In this document: positions 1-8,929 of the stretch, piece after piece
How the letters are laid out: every line of letters begins with the position of its first letter
Numbering within the stretch: the first letter of the stretch is position 1
Assembly: GCA_021325675.1 (NCBI GenBank)
Contig: JAJTCM010000003.1
Location: forward strand, 372,001 to 436,000
Source: Crocinitomicaceae bacterium
GTDB lineage: Bacteria; Bacteroidota; Bacteroidia; Flavobacteriales_D; Crocinitomicaceae
DNA: 64,000 nucleotides
Direction: 5' to 3'
Made by a program: the position numbers and the translations under genes
Notes under the pieces: generated by a model
Databases searched by the model: none
The model's input: only the letters and a program-made list of their open reading frames with translations
What the model was told of the DNA's origin: nothing

Positions 1-27
1 TTTTGTCGGAGCAGCGAAAATACGTCG

Positions 28-35
28 TATCTTTG
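28..35 (+). promoter_or_regulatory. deaD promoter, -7 element TATCTTTG
   Basis: TATCTTTG matches the Bacteroidota -7 consensus TAnnTTTG. A TTTG at 2-5 lies 22 bases upstream and can serve as the -33 element. Transcription would begin near 40, leaving a leader of about 45 bases before the ATG at 84. An in-frame TTG at 3 lies upstream of this promoter and so cannot be the start. Confidence 0.7.
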
Positions 36-83
36 CAGCCGCTTACCATGGGGGTAAGTCGAATTTTTATTTTATTATTATAT

Positions 84-1973
84 ATGACCTTTAGCGAATT
101 AGGGCTGAGGGGTGAGGTACTGAAGTCGATTAACGATTTAGGGTTTGATGTACCAACTCCTATCCAACAAAAGGCAATTCCGCACTTGTTACAAAGTGAA
201 AGTGATTTTGTTGGTTTAGCGCAAACAGGAACGGGAAAAACGGCAGCATTCGGATTGCCGTTAGTGAACAATGTGAAACCAGGAATCAATCAACCACAAG
301 GATTGATTATTTGCCCGACAAGAGAACTTTGTCTGCAAATCACCAAAGACCTGGAAAATTACTCCAAATACGATAAGGCAACTTCTATCGTAGCAGTGTA
401 CGGAGGATCAGATATCAGAAGACAAATGACACAAGTAAAGAGCGCGACGATTATCGTTGCTACTCCCGGTCGTTTGAATGATTTGATCAATCGCCGTGCT
501 GTCAATTTAAGTGAAGTTGAGTGTGTAGTGCTGGATGAAGCAGACGAAATGCTAAACATGGGGTTCAAGGAAGACATTGACACCATTTTGGAAAAAACGC
601 CTGAGCACAAAAACGTTTGGTTGTTTTCTGCAACAATGCCCAAAGAAGTGGCTGCGATTGCAAAAAACTATATGGAAAACCCGCTGGAAGTATCCATCGG
701 CCATAAAAACCAGGGCAATGAGAACATCGAGCACATTTACTATTCTGTAAAAGAAACAAACCGTTATTCAGCGCTCAAGCGTTTGATTGACGTCAATCCC
801 GATATTTTTGGAGTTGTTTTTTGCAGAACAAGGCAAGAAACGCAATCTGTGGCTGAGAAGCTGAGCAAGGACGGTTACAATGCCGAGCCTTTGCACGGTG
901 ACTTATCACAGGCACAGCGTGATAACGTTATGAAACGTTTCCGCGACAAAACTTTGCAGCTTTTAGTTGCAACGGACGTTGCCGCACGTGGAATCGATGT
1001 AGATTCTATTTCCCACGTGATCAACTACAATTTACCGGATGATATCGAAAACTATACGCACCGTTCAGGTCGTACAGCCCGCGCCGGTAAAAAAGGACAA
1101 TCCATTGTTCTGATCAACACGAGAGAAAATTTCAAGATCAGGGCAATTGAAAAACAGATCAACACCACGTTCATCGTTGGCAAGATCCCTAGTCCGGAAG
1201 AGATTTGCTCTATCCAGCTGACAAGCCTGATCAGCAAGATCAAGGAAACAGATGTAAAAGAAGACAAAATCGAGAAATTCATGATCTCCATTATGTCCGA
1301 CTTCGCTGACCTTTCCAAAGAAGAAGTGATCAAGAAATTCATTTCAGCTGAATTCAACCGTTTCATCGAGTATTACGAACGTGCCGGCGACCTGAATGCA
1401 GATTCAGACCGTAAGGACCGTGGCGAGCGCGCTGAAAGGGGCGAACGATCAGATCGTTTTGAAAGAAGCGACCGCGGTGACAGACGTGACCGTAACGACG
1501 AAAACAAGACACGTTTCTTCGTGAGCCTTGGAAAACGCGACGGTTTGAACCCGGGCGGATTGCTGCGCGTGATCTGTGACGAAACAGGCCTGACATCTTC
1601 CAACATCGGTAAGATCGATATCCTGCCTTCGTTCTCTTTCTTTGAAGCAGACGATGCGCATGCACAAAACATCCTGAACAAGCTGAACGGCGCCGATTAC
1701 GAAGGCAATACCGTAAGCATCGAGATCACCAAGAAAAAAGCCGAGCCGAGAGGCGGTAACAGCGGGGGCAGAAGCTTCAGCGGAAACAAAGGCGGTTTTG
1801 GCGGCGGTAACCGTGACAGAAGCTACGGAGGTGGCGGCGGAAGCCGTTCCGAAGGCGGTTTCAGAAGCGGCGGTGGGTTCAAAAGCGGGGGCGATCGCAA
1901 GAGCGGTTCCGGTGGAGGATTCAAGAAATCAGGCGGTTTTAATTCAGACAGAAGTTATAAAAAGAGTTATTAA
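84..1973 (+). CDS. deaD: DEAD-box ATP-dependent RNA helicase, DeaD/CsdA type
   Basis: This 629-residue protein unwinds RNA duplexes, and the family acts in ribosome assembly and cold adaptation. The Q motif (residues 20-28), Walker A AQTGTGKT (46-53), PTREL, TPGR, DEAD (151-154), SAT, ARGID and HRSGRTAR are all present in order. A DbpA-type RNA-binding domain follows at roughly 475-548 (RFFVSLGKRDGL onwards), and a Gly/Arg/Ser-rich tail runs to the end. An Asp/Arg/Glu-rich low-complexity linker at about 440-472 separates the core from the RNA-binding domain. The ATG at 84 was chosen because it begins the conserved FSELGL N-terminus and lies downstream of the promoter. typA follows on the same strand after 68 bases. 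Confidence 0.95.
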   Translation: MTFSELGLRGEVLKSINDLGFDVPTPIQQKAIPHLLQSESDFVGLAQTGTGKTAAFGLPLVNNVKPGINQPQGLIICPTRELCLQITKDLENYSKYDKATSIVAVYGGSDIRRQMTQVKSATIIVATPGRLNDLINRRAVNLSEVECVVLDEADEMLNMGFKEDIDTILEKTPEHKNVWLFSATMPKEVAAIAKNYMENPLEVSIGHKNQGNENIEHIYYSVKETNRYSALKRLIDVNPDIFGVVFCRTRQETQSVAEKLSKDGYNAEPLHGDLSQAQRDNVMKRFRDKTLQLLVATDVAARGIDVDSISHVINYNLPDDIENYTHRSGRTARAGKKGQSIVLINTRENFKIRAIEKQINTTFIVGKIPSPEEICSIQLTSLISKIKETDVKEDKIEKFMISIMSDFADLSKEEVIKKFISAEFNRFIEYYERAGDLNADSDRKDRGERAERGERSDRFERSDRGDRRDRNDENKTRFFVSLGKRDGLNPGGLLRVICDETGLTSSNIGKIDILPSFSFFEADDAHAQNILNKLNGADYEGNTVSIEITKKKAEPRGGNSGGRSFSGNKGGFGGGNRDRSYGGGGGSRSEGGFRSGGGFKSGGDRKSGSGGGFKKSGGFNSDRSYKKSY

Positions 1974-1985
1974 GATTGGTGGATT

Positions 1986-2018
1986 GGTGGGAGCGCCTTA
2001 AGCGGCGCCTCCCCAACC
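1986..2018 (+). terminator. GC-rich imperfect hairpin between deaD and typA
   Basis: GGTGGGAGCGCC at 1986-1997 can pair, with bulges, with GGCGCCTCCCCAACC at 2004-2018. No clean T-tract follows, so it may be a weak terminator, an attenuator or an mRNA structure in the typA leader. Confidence 0.4.
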
Positions 2019-2041
2019 ATCAAATTTGATTTAGAATAAAT

Positions 2042-3841
2042 ATGGAAATCAGAAACATTGCAATTATTGCTCACGTTGACCACGGTAAGACAACTTTGGT
2101 TGATAAGATGATTGAAGCAGGAAGTATGGAAAATGAAAGAGAGCGTTTAACAGGCGATCTTATCATGGACAACAACGACCTGGAAAGAGAAAGAGGGATC
2201 ACGATCGTTTCCAAAAACGTATCTGTACTCTACAAAAACACGAAGATCAACATCATTGATACCCCGGGTCACGCCGACTTTGGAGGTGAGGTAGAACGCG
2301 TATTGAACATGGCCGACGGTGTTTGCCTGTTGGTGGATGCTTTCGAAGGACCGATGCCGCAAACGCGCTTCGTACTTGGTAAAGCTTTATCTTTAGGTTT
2401 AAAGCCTTTGGTAGTTATCAATAAAGTTGACAAAGAAAACTGTACGCCGGAAGAAGTGCACGAAAAAGTATTCGACCTGATGTTCGAACTGGACGCCAAC
2501 GAAGAGCAGCTGGATTTTGCTACCGTTTACGGTTCAGCGAAAAACGGGTGGATGTCTGACGACTGGAGAAGCCCGAAAGCAGACATTTCTACGTTGCTTG
2601 ATACGATCCTGGAATATTTCCCGCCGATCACCATTCCGGAAGGAAATACCCAGTTGTTGATTACTTCTTTGGATTATTCTTCCTACGTTGGACGGATAGC
2701 GATCGGTCGTTTGACACGTGGTGAGCTGAAAGAAAACCAGCCGATCATTTTGTCTAAAGCGGACGGAACACAGCAGAAACACCGTATCAAGGAAGTTTTT
2801 GTATTCGAAGGAATTGAAAAGCGCAAGGTAGATTCAGTTCAGGCCGGAGATATTTGTGCATTCACAGGTATTGAAGGATTTGAAATCGGCGATTCTGTGT
2901 GTGATTTCGAAAACCCGGAGCCGATGGCAACCATTAAAATGGACGAACCGACGATGAGCATGATGTTCTCGATCAACGATTCCCCGTTTTTTGGTAAAGA
3001 AGGTAAGTTTGTGACTTCGCGTCATATTTCAGACCGTTTGCAAAAAGAATTGGAGAAAAACCTCGCTTTACGCGTTCAGGATACTGATAAGGCGGACAAA
3101 TGGATCGTTTTTGGCCGTGGTGTACTGCACTTATCGGTTTTGATCGAAACAATGCGCCGCGAAGGCTACGAATTACAGGTTGGCCAGCCGCAGGTAATCA
3201 TCAAGGAAATCGACGGCGTGAAATGCGAGCCGGTTGAAGAGCTGACGATCGACTTGCCGGAAGAGCACTCCGGTGTTGCTGTGGAAGCGGTTACAAAACG
3301 CAGAGGTGAAATGAAAAATATGGTCCCGAAAGGCGAGCGTATGATCATCACTTTCGAAATCCCTTCCCGCGGAATTATCGGTTTGCGTAACTATTTGCTG
3401 ACACAAACTGCAGGTGAAGCGATCATGAACCACCGTTTCCTCGAATACCAGCCTTACAAAGGTGAAATTCCGGGACGTCAGAACGGTTCTATGATTTCGT
3501 TGGAGCAGGGGATTTCCATTCCTTTCTCATTGAACAACCTGCAGGAAAGAGGTAAATTCTTTGTAGCGCCAAACGAAAACATCTACGAAGGCCAGGTAAT
3601 CGGTGAAAATTCCCGCGCAGGTGACCTGTGTGTGAATGTGACCAAAACGAAAAAAATGTCGAACATGCGTTCTTCGGGCGCTGACGAAAAAGTACGTTTG
3701 GCCCCGCCGAAAATCTTTTCCCTCGAAGAGTGCCTCGAGTACATCCAGGGTGACGAATACGTAGAAGTAACACCGCAAAACTTACGCATCCGTAAAATCT
3801 TATTGAAAGAAACGGACCGTAAGCGTTCAGGAAACAAATAA
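2042..3841 (+). CDS. typA: Ribosome-associated GTPase TypA/BipA
   Basis: This 599-residue translational GTPase belongs to the EF-G-like family and acts on ribosome assembly and stress-responsive translation in the cytoplasm. The G1 motif AHVDHGKT (residues 10-17), the G2 region RERGITI, G3 DTPGH and G4 NKVD are intact. Domain II, domain III, the EF-G-like V domain and the BipA-specific C-terminus ending in KRSGNK follow at normal family length. It starts at an ATG with the standard MEIRNIAIIAHVDHGKT N-terminus. It sits 68 bases after deaD and ends at a strong terminator, so it is either the last gene of a deaD-typA unit or has its own promoter. Confidence 0.96.
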   Translation: MEIRNIAIIAHVDHGKTTLVDKMIEAGSMENERERLTGDLIMDNNDLERERGITIVSKNVSVLYKNTKINIIDTPGHADFGGEVERVLNMADGVCLLVDAFEGPMPQTRFVLGKALSLGLKPLVVINKVDKENCTPEEVHEKVFDLMFELDANEEQLDFATVYGSAKNGWMSDDWRSPKADISTLLDTILEYFPPITIPEGNTQLLITSLDYSSYVGRIAIGRLTRGELKENQPIILSKADGTQQKHRIKEVFVFEGIEKRKVDSVQAGDICAFTGIEGFEIGDSVCDFENPEPMATIKMDEPTMSMMFSINDSPFFGKEGKFVTSRHISDRLQKELEKNLALRVQDTDKADKWIVFGRGVLHLSVLIETMRREGYELQVGQPQVIIKEIDGVKCEPVEELTIDLPEEHSGVAVEAVTKRRGEMKNMVPKGERMIITFEIPSRGIIGLRNYLLTQTAGEAIMNHRFLEYQPYKGEIPGRQNGSMISLEQGISIPFSLNNLQERGKFFVAPNENIYEGQVIGENSRAGDLCVNVTKTKKMSNMRSSGADEKVRLAPPKIFSLEECLEYIQGDEYVEVTPQNLRIRKILLKETDRKRSGNK

Positions 3842-3878
3842 AATTAGCAGGATGACCCCTGCAATATATGTTAATAAA

Positions 3879-3907
3879 AGCCGTTCATTTTTGAGCGGCT
3901 TTTTTTG
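3879..3907 (+). terminator. Intrinsic terminator of typA
   Basis: AGCCGTTCA pairs with TGAGCGGCT (one G-T pair) around a TTTT loop, followed at once by a run of T at 3900-3906. Confidence 0.85.
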
Positions 3908-3951
3908 TCCCGTGTTTGAACATTTTTACACTTTTATTAAAACATGTCCTC

Positions 3952-4392
3952 ATGAAAGCAACATATATCCTTCCTCTCCTTTTAACCGGCGTGATTTTTT
4001 CCTGTAAAAAGAAAGAACCCCTCTTTTTCCCTCTTGTAAACAAAGTGCCTGAAGTTGTCCAGGGGCCAGCCGATTACAGGGATAATTACCTGGAAACTTT
4101 CATTTGCATGAGGTCACAGGACCACACATCCGGAAATACAACAACTTATACCGAGTGGGCAGATACGGTGATGATCCAAAAAGACTCCTCCTCCAACCGC
4201 CACATTTTGATAAATGAAACTCAATATTTTCTATCCGTGAATTACCAGATAGGAGATACCACTTTCCCCTATTATCAAAATCCTCACGGAAACTTTTATT
4301 GGGAACATGATACCCTGAAATTTATTATCACGCAGCAATACGACGGGATAAACCAGCATTCCACAAACAGGCTGACAGGTTACCGCATGTAA
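3952..4392 (+). CDS. Small secreted lipoprotein, unknown function
   Basis: The 146-residue product starts MKATYILPLLLTGVIFSCKKK, a lipoprotein signal with Cys at residue 18 followed by Lys-rich sequence, so it is probably anchored to a membrane facing the periplasm. The mature part is polar, rich in Tyr, Thr and Asp, and shows no domain I recognise. A TTG further upstream (3916) opens the frame, but the ATG at 3952 gives a canonical signal peptide. It runs towards the large PKD protein on the other strand, with only 11 bases between the stops. Function is not known. Confidence 0.75.
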   Translation: MKATYILPLLLTGVIFSCKKKEPLFFPLVNKVPEVVQGPADYRDNYLETFICMRSQDHTSGNTTTYTEWADTVMIQKDSSSNRHILINETQYFLSVNYQIGDTTFPYYQNPHGNFYWEHDTLKFIITQQYDGINQHSTNRLTGYRM

Positions 4393-4403
4393 AAATTGCT
4401 TAT

Positions 4404-7400
4404 TTATCTTTCAATGTGTATTTTGTATACGAGCTGCCCATCGTTTTTATCCAGTCTCAGGTAATAAATCCCGTTTGCGAAAGCTGAAACATCAACACTC
4501 ATAAACACATCCGGATTTTCAATCAGCCTGACTTCGCGTCCTAAATTATCCTGAAGGGAGATTTTATCTATATCATCCGTGTTTAAGCGGATATATAAAA
4601 CGGATGAAGCAGGGTTCGGGTAAATTGAAATGAGCTGATCAGTAAGTATCTCCGTATTTCCCGCAAGAATGCATTCCACAACGTTTAAAGTATCCAAGAC
4701 AGTTGTTGAACAGCTGTTTAAATCCACATACGTGTAACTGTATTCGTGTTCTCCAACACCGGCAATACCGGGATGAAATTCTGAGCCCGTAATCCCTTCA
4801 CCCGTATATGTACCTCCCAGAGGATCTGCTGCAGGAAATAAGTACACTTCTAATGTATCGCAGATATCCGACAATGCAGGAAGATTTACCTCAGGCAGGG
4901 CATTAACCGTTATTTGCACCGTATCCGAAGGCGGCGAGCTGCACCCGTTACTGCTGACCGAGAGTGAATACATTCCTGAAGCTTGCACATACAATTGCGG
5001 AGCAACCGATCCGTCAGACCACACATAGCTCAGGGCAGGTTCAGCGCTTGTAAGAAGAACGCTGTCACCCTCACAAAAAGCCAGGGGACCATCAGCAACA
5101 ATTACAGGTGTTTCCGGATAAGGCGTCACAACAACATTCACAATATTGGAAGGGAGGGATTCACAGCCACCGAGACTTATCGTCAGGAAAAAATAACCAC
5201 TTGAATCTACAATGAGGTCCTGGCCGGTTTCACCATTCGGATACCAATGATAGCTTTCCGCTGCAACAGATGTTGAAAGCGTAACACTATCTCCTGCACA
5301 AAAATTCAGGTTACCGTCAGCAGCAATTACCGGGGCCTCCAACCCATTGGATACAACAGCAATTACATTGGATGGAGCTGATTCACAGCCGTTGACAGTA
5401 GCCACGAGGAAATAGTAACCACTTGTATCTACAACCAGCACTGCGCCAGTTTCTTCATACGGATACCAAAGATATGTATCGGCTGTCACTGACGATGAGA
5501 GTGATACACTGCCCCCTTCACAAAAACTTGTACTGCCATCAGCTGTAATCACAGGGGTTTCTGCTACGTTAGACACAGTAACCAATTGGCTCACCCCGTA
5601 ACTGACAAGTCCGTTGAGGTATACTTTCATAACGACGATATAGGTTCCCGGATTTTCATAATAATGCGTTATATCGCCATTCCTTCCGAAACAATAGGTT
5701 CCGTCACCGAATTCCCACAATACATCCCTTGTTCCCAGGCTATTGGCAACAAAACGAACATTGGAGCATTGGTTTTCCTGGTAAACTGTCATTCCTCCGA
5801 GGTTATTGGTCACAATTATATCCGTTGCAAAAACTACCTCTCCGCAAGGTGTTTGTGCAGTCCCGACTGGCGTAAAAACACCTGATGTCGTGTAGGCATG
5901 GGATGGGTTTAAATCCGTGGATGTATTTCCATCGCCAAAATCCCACACGATGGATTCAATATTGCCTTCAGACAAGAAATAGACTAATTGGTTCCTGCGG
6001 ATATGCTGCGTAGAAACCTCCATTTTTGCCTTGCCCACATACATTTGACCGATATAGGTTCCAGCGAAATTTCCGCCTGTGTCAAAAAACCGGACCTCCA
6101 GGGTATATTGACCATTTGCAGGATAGGTGAAATTTACAACCGGGTCGGTTGTATTCAGAACTGTTCCTTCACCAAAATGGATTGTATAGCTTTCCATACC
6201 GGGGTTTCCGCTCAAATCAAGGGTCAGCTCTTCTCCTGAACAAATAGAATCCGGTGAAAACCCGACCTGGAAATCTGTGATCTGTATTGGAAGGCTCAAT
6301 GTCATTTCACCGCAGTAATTATCGCTTATTGCGGCCTGGATCAGGTAAGAACCCGGTTCGGTATAAATATGATAAGGCTCAAAAACCGTTGTCCCGTTTT
6401 CATCACCAAAATTCCACACAACATCTGCTCCGCTACCACCCTCAATATCAAACAAAACAATATCCCCGACATTGCTGATATACGGCTGTCCATTATCGTA
6501 ATTGCTTAAAGTGGATAAAGAAATGGAAATACTCCTGACGTCAATGCTGCGTGATTCTGATCCAAGTAGTGTTGTGTCTGCATTATATACAGATAGAGAA
6601 ACCGTATAAATACCTGCACTTGCATAGGCATGGGGCATCTCTGCCGAATCACTGAAAATAATTGTGCCGTCACCAAAATCCCAGCGGAAATATCTTTGAT
6701 TCTGCTGATAACCGTCAAAAAAGAATAAATTGCTGTCATTTGCACAAATAACCGGTGCTTCAAAACCAACATCAAAATTTTGCACATGGATCATTATTGT
6801 GTCGGTCAATATCCCGCAATCCGTATTTTCGTAACTGACCACTACAGTATGAGGCCCGTATTGATTAAAGGTATGACCGGGACTTGTAGCAGCCGATGTC
6901 CCCCCATCATCAAAATTCCATTGTGTAACATCATTGTTATTTCCGCTCAAAGAAAAGTTAACACTGCTTCCACGATTGATTACTGTATTGTTTGCCTGGG
7001 CGTTTCCTCCGTGAATCGTAAAGTTTACAGGTATGATAATTAGCAGGTTATCATTTTCATCATACACAAAAAGGTTCCTGTAATATTGGCCTGCATTACC
7101 AAACGCAACGGTAATCGTTGTATCCTGGCTCCTGACCGTATCCTGCCCGGCTATTAAGTTCCAGGAATAATAAAATTCTCCCGGGGTAGCGTTGTTAATT
7201 GTAAAAGTAAGCGGATCATATGGACAGGCACTGGCAGGCCCGTTAACTGTAATATCGAGGATACTTACATTCAGGGTTTGCTGAATAATCCCGCAGCCTT
7301 TAACATCCATGGTAACGATCGCTTCGTAATTTCCCGGATTGGTATAAAAATGCTCTGCATTGGCTGTATGTGATATAAACCCATCCCCGAAATCCCAGGT

Positions 7401-8309
7401 AATGGAATTCAGGTTAGCAAAAGTATGAAAGTGAACTGCGCTGTTGACCAGCTCAATTGATTCGTTTACGTGTACATTATTATCCGGAACGTCAATATAG
7501 ATCACGTGCCCCCCGATGGTAAACTGCAAACTATTAAAAAGCCCCACCTGGACAGGGAATTGACCGCTGTAAGAATATTCCGTTAAGACATTGTCCGCTT
7601 CAAAAGAAGCCAGTAAGCTATCAGCCGGGAAAAAAGACCAGGATACATAGCTGACATCAGGATCGGCGCCTGTATACATAAAGCGTACAGTACCGGTATC
7701 ACATATCTGGGCAGGATCGTGCTCAAGCCCTGGATCTGAGACATAAAGCCTTGCAGTACGCTCCATTGTTCCGCATTCATCAGTCGAAAATGTGGCGATT
7801 ATAGTAAAATATCCCCGTTCCGCATATACCAGGGAAAGTTGTGACTGCGTTGAGCTTTGTCCGAGTCCTAAAGACCAGCTTACAGAATTAAAAGATCCAT
7901 GAGCAGCAAAATCCACCTCATCACCTGACTTTACATTTAGTGTGGGATCATCATAGAATATATCAGTTACTGCTTCGTTGCTCCCTGAGACCAGGCTAAT
8001 GGAAGCTCCGCTTATCGTAATCGTGTCCGTATCTTCTCCCAGATAAACATTAAAACGGTCGTAAACTACGCCTTTCACATAATACGTCCCGGGAGACTCG
8101 TACTTGTGACCGGTAACTTTATCATTATCCCTCGCAACAGTGGTATCACCGAAATCCCATGCTACGTTGATAGCATTCCCTACCCCAAGGCAATTAAATT
8201 CAATAACCCTTCCGGCACAAAGCTGTCCGGCCTCGACCTGAATATCTACTTGTGCGAAATAAGAAAAATTGATGGCGAATAATACAATGAAAGTAATCAG
8301 TGTTTTCAT
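4404..8309 (-). CDS. Giant PKD-repeat surface protein with T9SS type A sorting domain
   Basis: This 1301-residue secreted protein has a signal peptide (residues 1-19, ending YFAQ). About nine PKD-type beta-sandwich modules follow to about residue 900; most keep the core W[DN]FGD or a close variant. Three Ig-like repeats of about 80 residues follow at roughly 915-1160, each opening PVIxADGxxxFCxGDSVxL and closing with GCxSxPS. A C-terminal T9SS type A domain starts ISIYPNPASS and ends in GIYYLRL. It should be exported through the outer membrane by the type IX system and attached to the surface or released. It probably acts in adhesion, which is inferred from the architecture only. A TATATTTG promoter element lies 22 bases upstream of the start. 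Confidence 0.9.
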   Translation of the reverse strand: MKTLITFIVLFAINFSYFAQVDIQVEAGQLCAGRVIEFNCLGVGNAINVAWDFGDTTVARDNDKVTGHKYESPGTYYVKGVVYDRFNVYLGEDTDTITISGASISLVSGSNEAVTDIFYDDPTLNVKSGDEVDFAAHGSFNSVSWSLGLGQSSTQSQLSLVYAERGYFTIIATFSTDECGTMERTARLYVSDPGLEHDPAQICDTGTVRFMYTGADPDVSYVSWSFFPADSLLASFEADNVLTEYSYSGQFPVQVGLFNSLQFTIGGHVIYIDVPDNNVHVNESIELVNSAVHFHTFANLNSITWDFGDGFISHTANAEHFYTNPGNYEAIVTMDVKGCGIIQQTLNVSILDITVNGPASACPYDPLTFTINNATPGEFYYSWNLIAGQDTVRSQDTTITVAFGNAGQYYRNLFVYDENDNLLIIIPVNFTIHGGNAQANNTVINRGSSVNFSLSGNNNDVTQWNFDDGGTSAATSPGHTFNQYGPHTVVVSYENTDCGILTDTIMIHVQNFDVGFEAPVICANDSNLFFFDGYQQNQRYFRWDFGDGTIIFSDSAEMPHAYASAGIYTVSLSVYNADTTLLGSESRSIDVRSISISLSTLSNYDNGQPYISNVGDIVLFDIEGGSGADVVWNFGDENGTTVFEPYHIYTEPGSYLIQAAISDNYCGEMTLSLPIQITDFQVGFSPDSICSGEELTLDLSGNPGMESYTIHFGEGTVLNTTDPVVNFTYPANGQYTLEVRFFDTGGNFAGTYIGQMYVGKAKMEVSTQHIRRNQLVYFLSEGNIESIVWDFGDGNTSTDLNPSHAYTTSGVFTPVGTAQTPCGEVVFATDIIVTNNLGGMTVYQENQCSNVRFVANSLGTRDVLWEFGDGTYCFGRNGDITHYYENPGTYIVVMKVYLNGLVSYGVSQLVTVSNVAETPVITADGSTSFCEGGSVSLSSSVTADTYLWYPYEETGAVLVVDTSGYYFLVATVNGCESAPSNVIAVVSNGLEAPVIAADGNLNFCAGDSVTLSTSVAAESYHWYPNGETGQDLIVDSSGYFFLTISLGGCESLPSNIVNVVVTPYPETPVIVADGPLAFCEGDSVLLTSAEPALSYVWSDGSVAPQLYVQASGMYSLSVSSNGCSSPPSDTVQITVNALPEVNLPALSDICDTLEVYLFPAADPLGGTYTGEGITGSEFHPGIAGVGEHEYSYTYVDLNSCSTTVLDTLNVVECILAGNTEILTDQLISIYPNPASSVLYIRLNTDDIDKISLQDNLGREVRLIENPDVFMSVDVSAFANGIYYLRLDKNDGQLVYKIHIER
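4880..5580 (-). repeat. Three tandem Ig-like coding repeats inside the PKD adhesin
   Basis: Three copies of about 240 bases encode near-identical Ig-like modules (consensus PVIxADGxxxFCxGDSVxL ... WYPxxETG ... SGYxFLxxxxxGCESxPSN). The first two are most similar and the third is more diverged. They look like intragenic duplications; the limits given are approximate. Confidence 0.7.
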
Positions 8310-8331
8310 GGAAAAGGATTATAATGATCAT

Positions 8332-8339
8332 CAAATATA
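8332..8339 (-). promoter_or_regulatory. -7 element TATATTTG of the PKD adhesin gene
   Basis: On the minus strand TATATTTG matches TAnnTTTG. It lies 22 bases before the ATG, giving a short leader. Confidence 0.6.
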
Positions 8340-8527
8340 ACACTTATATTTTAGATAAAACTAAAATATTCACCGCTTCCTGAGCAGGGAAATTCAGTTA
8401 GCCTTAAAATCAAAAAACGAATAATAATTCATCCCGAGGGAATATTCATCACATCCTGCCGAATGAAAAACTCGGTCATATTTATAACTTGTTCTGTGTT
8501 ATCTTAATGGCACCAAAAACATACAAC

Positions 8528-8929
8528 ATGATACTACGCCTACTTTTATTTCTTATCGCATTTCCTTTATTGTCCCACGCGCAGCCGGCTGAAACTAACC
8601 CGGATGCAGCCGGACATGCTGCTATCAGGAAGCATTACCCGGAAACCGAATTGAACGAAATTGCCGCTCAAAACCCGGCTAAGATGGAGGCAATCCGGTA
8701 TTATTATACGCGATCATTTATCCTTGAGCCACTGAAATGCGAAGAATGCGCGCATTTTGACATAGCGCATTTTGACGTCAGCAAATATGAGCACCTGCGC
8801 AAAAAAGACAGCCGCTTTGTGAAAGAAGACCCTAAATACGGCTTCCGGATCACTTTGCTTTCAACTGATGAGCTGGAACATAAATTAACTATACACGCCC
8901 CACAAATACCTGCAGAAAATGAAGACTAA
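8528..8929 (+). CDS. Small secreted protein, unknown, overlapping the CUB-domain gene
   Basis: The 133-residue product starts MILRLLLFLIAFPLLSHAQ, a clear signal peptide. The mature part has a CEEC motif and a charged Lys/Glu/His-rich body ending in PAENED; I recognise no family. Upstream in-frame starts exist at 8489 (TTG) and 8507 (ATG), but 8528 gives the best signal peptide. Its last 11 bases overlap the start of the CUB-domain T9SS gene, so the two are probably translated together. It may be a periplasmic or surface partner of that protein (inference). Confidence 0.7.
   Translation: MILRLLLFLIAFPLLSHAQPAETNPDAAGHAAIRKHYPETELNEIAAQNPAKMEAIRYYYTRSFILEPLKCEECAHFDIAHFDVSKYEHLRKKDSRFVKEDPKYGFRITLLSTDELEHKLTIHAPQIPAENED

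Noticed and set aside
4880-5580. A CRISPR array or recent tandem DNA duplication
   Set aside because: The similarity is between protein modules of about 80 residues, imperfect at DNA level and fully coding.
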